Below, piece after piece: positions 49,234 to 59,669 of a stretch of DNA of 64,000 nucleotides (the first letter of the stretch is position 1; the number at the start of each line of letters is the position of its first letter). The notes under the pieces are model-generated. The model was given only the letters and a program-made list of their open reading frames with translations, made no database searches and had not been told where the DNA came from. A program made the position numbers and the translations under genes. The DNA comes from Sarcocystis neurona (taxonomy: Eukaryota > Apicomplexa > Conoidasida > Eucoccidiorida > Sarcocystidae): positions 372,001 through 436,000 of the forward strand of contig KL647312.1 in the NCBI GenBank assembly GCA_000727475.1. Reading direction: 5' to 3'.

Positions 49234-51008
49234 CCCCGTTCTCTTTCCTTGCCTTCCCGAGAAATCTTGAAGCGCAGCTGGGATATCCGAGAGATTTGTC
49301 GAACCCTCGTAAATACGATTCTTTGCCCCGCCTGCAAGTTTCAAGGTAGCCTGGTTTGACACTTTTGTCAGCATTGTTCTTCGTAGCTCATGAGAACCTA
49401 AAACAGTTCCATCTCCAGGCGTGGAAAAGCTCCCCCAAAGGAGTTCATAATGCTTTGCTGCTTGCGTGGCTCATGCGTCCGGTAGGTCAGACCACCAAAT
49501 CAGTCGAATCCTTTGGACGAGGACCTAGTGGTAGTCATTTCTTCCAGACTCGTCTTTACGGTCGAGCACATTGTGTAATCTGCTCCTCTGCGACTACACA
49601 TCACGCTGCTTTGGTGACTCGACATCTCAGTTTCGGTCCTTTCGACGGCAGAGGCCAACACCGTATTCTTTTTCACAAAGTGAGCCTGCTGAGCGGACTA
49701 GTGATGGACTCATTGGAGAACTAGACGTACAAACTGGAAAAGAGATGTCGGGGTCTTTCATGCGTCTCCGACACTGCGTGGCACTAGCCTTTCACATGGC
49801 CGCACGCTTACGTAGTTTAATCTTGACATGCACTTTACAGCAATCTGCGCTCATCGCTTGTTCTCTGAAGCGGTTCTCGCGTCGCCCCGCTGAAGACCTC
49901 CCGAGGCAAACTCAAATAGAATATTTGCTAATAGTACAACAAGATGCACAGAAACTTTGGACGCTTTTGAACGCGCTCGACAAGAATTCTTACCGACAGG
50001 GTTACTACGGGGATCGCAGTCTGCGGCTGAATGGAGCTTTCAGGCGCAGCATCACAATTGTTTCGTCGTTAGTGCGGCATACATTCTTAATCGCATGTGT
50101 TGGTTAATATATACAGGCGCCGGTGTTCGTGGTAGATGCCGTTGATGCCAGCAGATGGCCTTAAGCAATTTGTATGAAAGTTAACTCTTCTCCCGCCTTC
50201 CTTTCCGACTTCTCCGACTGACACCAAGTGTTTTTCACTCTGCTGTGTGCAAAGAAGCAGGGAGGAGCGGTACGTCGTATTCTATACCACCACAACACCT
50301 TATTGAAGGATGAAGTAAGCAAACGGCCCGCTGCAAACACAACTCTCCCACGTGTGGCAAACCATTCATTCCGTAGTGGCGCCTATCCCTGCAGCCTGGT
50401 AGGCAGTGACTTCGTGGTTACCCCCAGATTTGAACGTAATATTCAAAGAAGACTAGAGGGGCAGGAGCCGTCAAGCGATCTCTTTAAACGCCGGGAGCTG
50501 CATAGCTCATTCGTATAGGTGAAGCGTGACGTGAAGTGTTCGAATGAGGAGCAGATGATAAAACTGCCCGCTACCGGCTACGTGAACACCGGGTGGAATC
50601 ACATCCGACATTGACAGACACTTGAAACGGATTACTTTGCATCTTCTAATTCCAACAGACAGCTATACCACTAAGTTTTAGAAGGCGGAAAGGCGCCTCG
50701 TAGCTACAGGGACAACCACGCGCGTATAAATAGGAACAAAGACGTCGCCGAGCAGGTCGGGTCATCAAATTTAGTGCAGACTACACTCCTGTCGAAGTTC
50801 GAAAGAAATCCGTGCGACGCGGCGGGCTGCGCAGACCCACGCAGCTGCCGTAGCGAAGAAAGGTAGTCTCAACTATCGAGGGTCAAAATGAAGGAGACAC
50901 ACATGGCTGTATCTTCGCAACGAATACAAGTGCATTGAGATCGAAACCGAGCACGCGCAAACGGCAACCCTTGCTTCCCTTTAGGAGATATCACGTCTCA
51001 AAGCTGTA
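49234..51008. other. Unassigned
   Basis: The longest plus-strand ORF is 49571-50107 (178 codons, no domain recognised, no clear splice borders). The rest has short overlapping ORFs. No gene can be supported. Confidence 0.35.
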
Positions 51009-51110
51009 TTCCACCCGACACTCCGTAATCTTTTGTTAGTGGTAATACTGTCCCTCGTACTCCGCCCGACACTCCGTAATCTTCTTTTTGTGGTAATACT
51101 GTCCCTCGTC
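51009..51110. repeat. Tandem duplication of a 51-bp unit
   Basis: Two adjacent copies (51009-51059, 51060-51110) share CCCGACACTCCGTAATCTT and GGTAATACTGTCCCTCGT, with a few changes between. Confidence 0.9.
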
Positions 51111-52415
51111 GCTACCCCTCATGAGTCTCTAAGCACCCAGACAGGTAACCTCAGCAGGGCTCTCAGAGCCTGTCTTCTTCAGCCGCTGCTGCTTCTTAGT
51201 GTGTCCATAACAGGCTTAATTCCGCTTCAAAGGGAGACCTCTGCACCGGTCACTAATTGTCTACAGCCTTACAGCTGCTCTCACAGCCTCGCGCTTGCCA
51301 CCGCAGTTTGCAGCGTACCAGAAAGCTCAAGTTCGGCTGTCAAGCAGGTAATCCATGTCGTCAGTGTCAGCGGACGGGAAGGTCTTTCCCTCGTGCACGG
51401 TATTTTTACTAGAGCGTAGTGCCCCTGTTGCACAGTATGCGGCTTTATGTAGTTTTGTGTCTCATTGAGCTACCAACTTAGTGCGCCTGAGTTTTGAATA
51501 GTATCGATACTTTGACACCTTAGCTACCTTACATTCGGCGGGTCTGTTGCGTTGGTCTTTCGAGTTTGGGGGCGTCTTCCTGACTTCGAAAGTTCCCTTT
51601 CTTCTGCTGCTGTGCTTGAGCAGAGCGTTTGGGCGGATAGTGTGTCGGTCACGTCATAGAGAATAAGAAGATGTAGACTGTAGTGGCGGTGTTTCCAGTG
51701 ATTGGGAGTTCCGAGCATACACTCCGTAAGTATTTCGACGCAGCCCGTGGCCGCCACTTATCGACATGGCTCCTTCCAGTGTTACCACCGACGCACGCTT
51801 GCATCGCTGATACCAGGACACGCTTAGCGGCCTAAAGGTAAACCTTCATTGTGATACCCTGAATGGAACAGCTTTTATCGTCGTGCTGAAGCGGTAAGCA
51901 CTTCTGTTTGGAATGGAACGCTCTTTTCTTGCATCATCAGGGGAAGACATGAGGATGCGTGTAAGCCACAGTCCCGTGTGCTTGCAACAACATGGAAAAG
52001 ATCCACGAAGGGCGCGTCATGAGTAATGTCGTAGACGCGAGCATTAGGTGGGGTTTTGAGGTCCTTTGAGCAGTTTTCCGGCACGTGTGGTTTGCAAGGG
52101 TTAGGCGGACACGTGGCGATGTAGTCGCTCACGAGGTCTGGCTAAGCTCCCGTACGAAGCAGTTGTGGAAATAGACCTGGCTGTGAAAGCGTCTTGTCAG
52201 GCTGTGCGTGGTGCGTCAGTTTACTGCCGATGTACTGCACCGGAAGTCAAAGGATCTCTGCGTAGATATTCATGTGTGTACAGGTTCCTCACGTTGGGAT
52301 TGAAGCGTGCGCAGGCAGTACCGGTGCAAACTCACGGCGTGCGCAAAACACTAATTGAATCACAAGATGGGGCTTCATATCGCCGTGACATTCGCTGATT
52401 TCTTCAACCAAACAG
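51111..52415. other. No clear gene
   Basis: Short ORFs lie on both strands with no convincing splice pairs. It ends just upstream of a well-supported exon. Confidence 0.45.
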
Positions 52416-53986
52416 CCTGTTCGCCAGCGCGACGCGTGGTGTACGTTGCTGATAATTGGGGTAACAAGACGATTACCTGCAACACTTCTGCGAAACGCCA
52501 GCGGTGGTGACAGCTTTTTGTCTGAGTCGACGCGCGTCCTATCAAGACTACGAGCTGCACTACAGAAGCACGAGTATCAGTGAGGTGGCGGTGCAGTCGC
52601 AAGAATGAGCGCTGCTAAAGCACGGGGTCGGTCACGTTACCCAGCGTACAGCGTACGACGATGCTCCAGACAGATCGCCAGCACTCCTCAGGCCCCTCCA
52701 CGCCGAATCAAAGCGGACGCGTGCCTTTATGCACTGCAGCGCTTTTTCCTCTGTGACGGCCTTCCCTTCGGAAAGTCTTAGGGTTGCCACAGAGAGCACG
52801 TTTTCTTGGAGTTGGCGCTTCGCTAGGCCCCAGCAGCGCTTATTGGAGATGAATTTCCAAATCCGTTTACGGTGCGTACAGCCGTTTTTCCAAGTGCCGA
52901 CAGTTACCGACAGTAAAAAACGAGAGCTACGCTTTGAGGGGACCAGTGACAGAAACCCAGCAGCTAAGCACACCCCGTGGGGTGTTCTTTGCACCACGCC
53001 ATAGCACTGAAGACTGTTGGATCATGTCACCGCCTGTTGCTGGCGATGACGAAATCGCCTCACTGAGTCACACTTGACCTGGTTCAATATGACCTCTACG
53101 CCGATCTACCAGGGCCTCTGCCTTTTGTGACGGAAGTTTCTGTAAGAATTTTGTTGACGCTTTTTGCAGGAGTAGTACGCATTTAAACAGACTCCACTGC
53201 GATCTAGGCATTACGCGTGAGAACCTGGGGACGGATCCGACCGGAAAAACTGTTTTTGGTGGAACACCAACATTACAGCTGCGAAAAAACTTTTATTGCT
53301 TTGCTGAGGGGGGGGCCGCTGTATTTCTCAGTTGTCACAACTGCTGATGTTCCTGCTCTACTTTTATCGGTAATAACTGAGAACTTTCTTTTTTTAGAGG
53401 CCAGTGAAAGTTGTTGCCCTGGGGATGCCACACGCTCAGGTCCAGTCGTTTTGGTGCCTAACGCTTTATGCAGCCCCTTCAGCTTCAAAGGTGCGTCGCA
53501 CGCAGATTGCCCTCTAGTTCCTTGTCCTAATCGGCACTCACTACCATAATTATACAAGTAGATCAACGTCTTTGGATATAGATCTCAAGAGGGTAAAGTA
53601 TTTCGACCGCATAACAGAGCTCTACACTGGTTCTGGTTACGCGTGTCATGGGAACGGGAGGGAAGCAGAGACCGTGCAGGATTGTGGTAAACAAGGACAC
53701 TGTGTCATGCTGTACTGAATACCACGCATACTCGACCCGCCTGCGGCCTTGCGCAAACACTCTGAAATGAGGAGACAATTTATAGCGTGGCGAACGTATC
53801 GCACAGCTTGTACTCTGATGGCGTTGGCGCACACGGCTCTACTGAAATTTGCTTCAGACAGTTGCCACCGTGACGGCGTGGGTTACGCATTGTTTCTACT
53901 TCGGAAAAACGCGCACACGGGCCGAGCTGTTCTGACTCCAGCGGCACTCTATTCCATGTGTGCAACACAAAATGGTAGTTTCCGAA
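52416..53986 (+). CDS. Block of four phase-linked exons, product unknown
   Basis: The exons 52416-52579, 52740-52945, 53332-53490 and 53858-53986 join with matching phases (0/2, 2/1, 1/1, 1/1). Signals include acceptor TTCTTCAACCAAACAG with donor GTGAGG, acceptor GTATTTCTCAG and donors GTGCGT and GTACGT. The introns are 160-386 bp. The product (about 219 residues of a longer protein) reads TLLIIGVTRRLPATLLRN, STFSWSWRFARPQQRLLE, TVTDSKKRELRFEG, VVLVPNALCSPFSF and RDGVGYALFLLRKNAHTGR. Alternating hydrophobic residues with Trp and paired Cys suggest beta-sandwich or ectodomain material. I recognise no family. A next exon at about 54882-54960 (SPLYRLLCSVTTMDPAKSPY, donor GTGAGT) fits the phase. 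Confidence 0.45.
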
Positions 53987-55630
53987 GTACGTGGTGCTAC
54001 GCGATGCATCAGTGGGCTTTGAGGACAGCGAGCCCTCAGGGCTATTAGGAAAGCCTTCTTCTGCCTTCTTGGGCGTTTTGAGTTTTACTGTCACCTACGC
54101 TAAATGGGCTGGATGGGATTCCTGAAGACGAGGTATGCACGCTGAACCTGTCTCAGGAGCAGTAGGTCCGCTGTGAGCGCTGGCACGCGAACTGAAGAAA
54201 TTCCTGCACGTAATATAGAGAGAATACATTAGACAATGGGTGCTGCAGTGTTCTGCTTTTCTAAGCGTTTTGAGGAGCCAGTAAACCGGATCTGCCAGAC
54301 CCTCTCCGCTCTGCGTACACAATCCCTGCCTTCCTTGTTACCCACACTAGCAACGTGTGAAGTAGGCACGTCCACTGGTCCCATGCTTTTAGCAAAATGT
54401 TGTTACGACCATTAATGTTTTCGCTGAGCCTTTCCATTCATTGTTCGCCGACGTATACACACGAGCCGCTGCTGCTGGATGCGACTGAGACAGAATCTTG
54501 ATTCAGCGTCAGTCGAACGCAGCCTTTAACCTGTCTTGTATTTCGTCCAAATATTCGCTCTCTATATGTTACCGTGAGTTACAACACTTATGCTGTCCTG
54601 CAGAGTGGTGTTTTCGCCTGTCACGCTCCCGTACTGCTAGAAACCGCGGGGAGAAGCACGAGCCCCAGAATAGGGCCTCAACGCTGAGACTGATCAGACA
54701 CACTTGAGCAAGAGACTGAGTGCCTTGAAACATGCTTCTGGGGTAAAAGGAGGAGGTACGTCTACACTGTTTCTCCATTGCTCAAAGATAGCAAGATTTG
54801 AACTGTGCGGGGGGAACAGACCAGTGAGTCCAGTGAGTGACGCATTTTAGCGGCAGCGCGTCGTTGACGGGGATCCAACAGGAAGTCCTCTGTACCGTCT
54901 ACTATGCTCTGTGACTACTATGGACCCGGCAAAATCACCTTACGCGGCCTACTTTCCCTCGTGAGTGGGTCTGGCCACTGTGTTAGTGTGTATGCATGCG
55001 CAACTTTTTACCGATCCTCGAGAACGTGTCTCGAATTTAGCTTACCTAGCATCATGGTCCGCCTGCTCTACGTCATCCCCTGCTGAGACAGTTAGGAGCA
55101 GCCCTACCAATGTGGCGCCTGGTTTCTTATTTCCGTTCACAGGAGTCGTTTTGCTCTTGAAGCCGCATGATGACTCGACTGGAAATTTCCGGCACGGCGT
55201 CTGCTCTATGATTCGCCGAACACAGTTGTGAAAGGCTTCGTGCAGTGGAACATGCTTGTGTGTGAAAAGAAGACAGTAGGTTCACAGAGTTTTGCGCTTC
55301 GATATTTGTCCGCCAGATCACACGCAGCTGAGACGTTGGTCGCTTTGCGGGGTGCGCAGACACTGGCTTACTCGGGCAACATTCGTGTGCTGATCGCCAG
55401 GAAACGTCTCTGGCGCACAAGCTGTATCCCACGGCTGCTGCGCCCCTCCTGTGGATTCGTCCGCTCTGTGAGAGTCCTCGCAGAGTCTCTCACAAAATCC
55501 AAGGTTACCAGTCCTCTTCTGGGCGTCTCGAAGATATCGCACTTTTCAAGAATTTTGAACTGGGCCCTTCTTAGCAGGCAGCTCATCAGCACTAGGCTGG
55601 TCCAAACAGACGCAGATAAGAAACACTCAT

Positions 55631-55662
55631 GTACTTGCGTATATATATATATACTCAAGTAC
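55631..55662. repeat. TA tract inside an inverted repeat
   Basis: GTACTTG (55631-55637) and CAAGTAC (55656-55662) flank an alternating TA core, making an AT-rich potential cruciform. Confidence 0.85.
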
Positions 55663-55989
55663 ACGCATCAGTAGTTGGTTCCATAAGTGCGCACCGTCTT
55701 CGAAGCAGCGTAGGAAATGGAAAAATAAGAAGGAGCACATGTGAGGCCACCCCCCCCCCGTGCTGTGGTATTCAAACATCAGAAAGTTCCTCTGCACCCC
55801 GCGCGACAGCTGCCGGCCTCTGATCCTACGGCTGAATTTACCTGCTCAACTGGTCCTCAGGCCGTTGTTCGCCTAGGTGGAGACGCCACACACTCCACTT
55901 TTATATGGATAACCATACCCACATAGTGATGAAAGTGCACACGTGTACCTGCATATACATGCCGATGCACGCATACGTGCGTATACTTA

Positions 55990-56032
55990 CACATACATAT
56001 ATATATATGTATGCATACATACATACATACAA
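55990..56032. repeat. TA/CATA microsatellite
   Basis: TA and CATA units alternate, much like the compound tract in protease intron 3. Confidence 0.9.
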
Positions 56033-56199
56033 TTTTGTCGGCTAACGGACGTAGTCAACATGCGTCCTAGTGGCAGATATACCAAGTAAGATTTACCACG
56101 TTTGATCACAGAATGTTCTGAGAAAGATTTCACGGCAACTATATAGTCCCAAGACAAATCCCCCTCCTTTGGGCAAGGCCCGCAGTTTTTTGAACTTAG

Positions 56200-57076
56200 G
56201 AAAGAAGCGTGTGGCGCAACGCGGATCTAGCACGGCTGCTAAGAAAGCCCAGTGTTAAAAGCTTCACGGGTTCGGGCGCAGAACAGAGTATCCGTCTAAC
56301 ATCTTCTTTTCGTGCGTTTGCAACAGCCTCTGCTTGTAGGAGGGGTAGCCGTCTTTCACGCCTGTCTGCGTATCCCAACGACGTGGTAGAGACTGATAAC
56401 TTCCGCCTTCAAGCGTCGACAACTGAGGGCGAACACTGCTCCGTGCTTCAGCAAGCTTACTTTTCCATCGCGGAACGTCTGCTCTGCCAGTACTGTGGTC
56501 AGCTCTTGCTCACTAAAAAAGAGGTGCAGTTGGTTTGTGCCAGCTCATGCAGCATTTACCGCTTCGATTTCAATTGGAATTCAGAAAAGTAAGAGACCAT
56601 GCGCAGACATAGTTTTAGTATTGCTCCACCGACGGAAAAAGACCCTGTGACTGTGAAAGGGGAACCCACAGTTTCAAGTTTTTGAAAAGGGTATTAGTGC
56701 ACGTAGCGAAAGCTAAGCGGGTGAGATGAAGTGGGCGTCACAAAGGTGCCTGTAGCTGGCAGCCTCTTATGCACGGTTGTCAGTGGAAGTGATCATACGG
56801 GCAAACACCCCTGCAGGGGTCCTCCTCTTTTACGACAGCACGGAGACGTGTATTCGATTTCGGAGTGTTAGTAGTCTTCTCCAGCCAGAAACTTTCTACC
56901 CAGCAGCGTGCAATAACGGACAGGTGTCCGAAGCACAAGCAGGGTGAGACGCTGTTGTCTATCTTTTTGAAGGGTGTAGCGAGGTGGAAGACACTCTACA
57001 CGTCGAAGTGTTCTACAAGTGTCAAATATTTACAGATGCACTTCGAAATAATTTTAAATTAATGGATTCCGTAGGA
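56200..57076 (+). CDS. Two linked exons of an unknown protein
   Basis: Exon 56200-56588 (acceptor GAACTTAG, donor GTAAGA) reads 129 codons, including SIAERLLCQYCGQLLLTKKE and SIYRFDFNWNS. Exon 56980-57076 (acceptor ending GTGTAG after a T-rich tract, donor GTAAGG) continues in phase as EVEDTLHVEVFYKCQIFTDA. The composition is clearly protein-like, with beta-strand periodicity and pairs of cysteines. It is probably part of the same large plus-strand gene as the blocks before and after. No family was recognised. Confidence 0.4.
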
Positions 57077-59289
57077 GTAAGGACTGACGCTAGACTAAGT
57101 CACTTGAGTCGTTGCAATTACGGATGTCAACCAAACCTCCACTCCAGCGCCCCACATATTCTGGAAAAGATTTCTTTGAGGGAAACCTTCTTTGGGTTTT
57201 ACGTACCCGTGGGTAGAACTGTAAGACGAAATAGTGCGGTCGTTGCAGCGCCTGGAGAGGCGCCTGTCGGGCGCGGCTCCCGACAAAGAACGCTTAGTCG
57301 ACTGAAGAAGTGCTGTTTCAAAATGTGTCGACTAGTGTAGTTCCGTAGGAAGCAATAAGAGAGCTTATGTTTACTGCGAGAGGAAGTACACAATCACGGC
57401 GCAGCTCTGCACTTCGTGGTGTCAACTCTCCTATCGCTAATGTGGACCCAACCGGGTCCAATCCTTCCACAAGTTTACTTCACCCATACGAATTCGCGTT
57501 GATGCAAGGCAGATGGTACGCTTATTACCAGATTTACACCACAGCACTCGTAACGAGACGAGTTGCACGCTTACCTTTACTCTCAGCTCTTCACTCGAGA
57601 GAATATCGCCAGAGCCAATAGACTAAGCGGATCCGGGGAACTCGTGATTCCGGAATAACCAGAGAGGTTGCTTATATACTTGCAGACACCAGGACGTCGA
57701 CTCCATCAAGGCGGTGAGCCAGCCACTCTTCGCATACGGATCACAGATAGCGGAGCAACACTTGTTTTGATTCGGGACAAAAGCTCTAACATGCGCCTCC
57801 ACAGGTATTCTTTCCAAATATTCGTTCAACAGAGGAGGGGTTCAATTCTCTTCTCGGAACCATTGAAACAGGAAGTGAGGTCGCTCAATTAGGCGGAGAC
57901 AGGCGGCATGGGGACAACGGATATCCAATAAGGGTGGAACCCGGTGCTTCCACTCTCCGTTATGCTGCTGTCTTTTGGCGTACCATTCACCTTGCTCCTT
58001 CAGCAAGTAAAACGCACGCGCCTGCTGCTGTCTGACATCGTAGGTCTGGTCGCCTCTGGAACTTTATGGTAGATCATTGCAGTCGGTATGACTATACGAC
58101 TTTTGGACAATCTCAGCAAATCGGACGATCCACAACGTCTCCGTAACGTGGGAGCTTACGCAACACGATAGCTGGTGAGCGTCACATTGCCGGCCTGCAT
58201 CTCATGCTAGCAAAGTTCTAGACAAATCCGACCAAGGCAGTATCAGAAGAGAAACCAAGAGACGGCAAGCAGGCACGATAACGCGTCTCGCCGAATTCGA
58301 CAGTGACAGCGGTTTCTCACTTTTGTGGCCTTCCGTACGTTTTTAATATTATCTGGATGCAAACTCTACTGTGCATCTGGAGGTTTTGGACTCCGCCGAC
58401 TTTCTGAGCGCAGAGGGTGAGGGGCCGCGAAGACACAGGACGGTTTTTCTTTCCAATTCCTTCCGTTGCATTCAATCATCTGATGATGGGATGCTGTTGC
58501 TGGTTTGGTTCCCTCATTTTGATGCGAGTGACATGACGCTGCAGGTCAGGTCCCGTCGTAACTACATGCCCTTCTACATCTGCAAACAAGCTGGTGGGTT
58601 ATCTCTTCAGTCGACTACAAAGAAGTGGCAACTCAAGGCAACAATCTGCGCACAAGTGGAGGAACAAAACACTCTTCGCGGACAACGAAAGGCCGTGAGT
58701 GCGGGAGGCGTGAGCTATATACATTTTATCGTATATGTGTTGCAGCCGCAACATGACTTCCTCGCTCCTTACCGTTACAGCGACAGGTGTCAGTGCGGCA
58801 AAGATGTAACCCATTCAAGTTGGCTTCCTTCTAACTTTACCCTTTCAGCGACAGGTGACTGTACTGCAAAGACTTCGCAGGAGGTTTGAACATTATTCTT
58901 CATTGAAAGCGGACCACGGCCTCAAGTGGTCAACTTGAACGGAACACAATTACCGGTTACTTGTACCATAGAGAGTAAGTAACGTGTTAGCCTTTCTGGT
59001 GAAAAATGCCGGGGTGCGTAACATAAGGCAGTTGTACACGTGCAGACGCTTATTCGGTGACCAGGAGTATGTCTGATGTTTCAATCAATTAGCACAAGGA
59101 AGTACGTTTCCGTGGACGTTCTCCACGTTTACATACAGATGATTTTCTGGAGGCACTTGTAACTGGCCTTCCGGGGCGGGGCGTCAGGTAGCGCCAGCCA
59201 CCCGCTATTGTGACAAGCTCTTTAAATGTCTGACTAACAATCACTTGTGGAAGACGAGCTTGTCGTTTGTAGAACTGAGTGTTGCCCAG
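57077..59289. other. Exon-like fragments, unresolved
   Basis: Coding-looking pieces occur at about 57470-57548 (HPYEFALMQGRWYAYYQIY), 57680-57810 (two competing frames), 57832-57873 (strong acceptor, GTGAGG donor) and 58371-58555 (DGMLLLVWFPHFDASDM). Joining them all would need several introns of 40-60 bp, shorter than every reliable intron here, so no model is offered. Confidence 0.35.
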
Positions 59290-59669
59290 ACTATGGCGTG
59301 AACGCATACTTGTCTTCGGGTGGGCTATCCTATCCTTTTTATTTGCAGCACTACGACAGTGAACAAGCGCGACGAGCAGAACCTGAGGAGTCACCTTCTC
59401 GTGAGGTAACTAGCGCCCCTGCTCAGTCAGTGTTAACAGGCACATATGCAGAATGATGCCCGCTGAAAGAAACGATGCGCACCCATGATGTACGTTGCGC
59501 ACAGGTTCCTTCTACCGAGGGAAGAAGTACCCTACCGTTCATGGCAGGCTCGCTGGCTCTACTTGCCACGCTGGTCTACGTGTACTACTGGATGCAAAGC
59601 AAAAAAAAGAGTTCGGCCCACACGCAAACCCGATCTAAATCTCGTTCGGCTGCAGTGACTGAGGGTTGA
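59290..59669 (+). CDS. C-terminal exons of a type I-like membrane protein
   Basis: Exon 59290-59405 (YGVNAYLSSGGLSYPFYLQH ... EESPSRE; donor GTAACT) joins in phase 0 to the terminal exon 59505-59669 (TGA). The last exon codes one transmembrane segment (FMAGSLALLATLVYVYYWM) followed by a short, strongly basic Lys/Ser/Arg/Thr tail. A long ectodomain-like region upstream, one C-terminal helix and a basic tail make a type I membrane protein. Nuclear pore gp210 and some surface or secretory-pathway receptors have this plan, but no diagnostic motif was seen. The upstream exons probably include the blocks at 52.4-57.1 kb and perhaps 40.6-41.6 kb. Confidence 0.5.

Larger units (their letters stand above)
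53987..56199. other. Probable introns with some exon-like ORFs
   Basis: This contains the possible exon at 54882-54960, a coding-looking frame near 55028-55190 (TNVAPGFLFPFTGVVLLLKP) with a very good acceptor ending at 55141, and a 148-codon frame at 55228-55674. Their phases do not chain cleanly, so I leave them unjoined. Confidence 0.35.
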
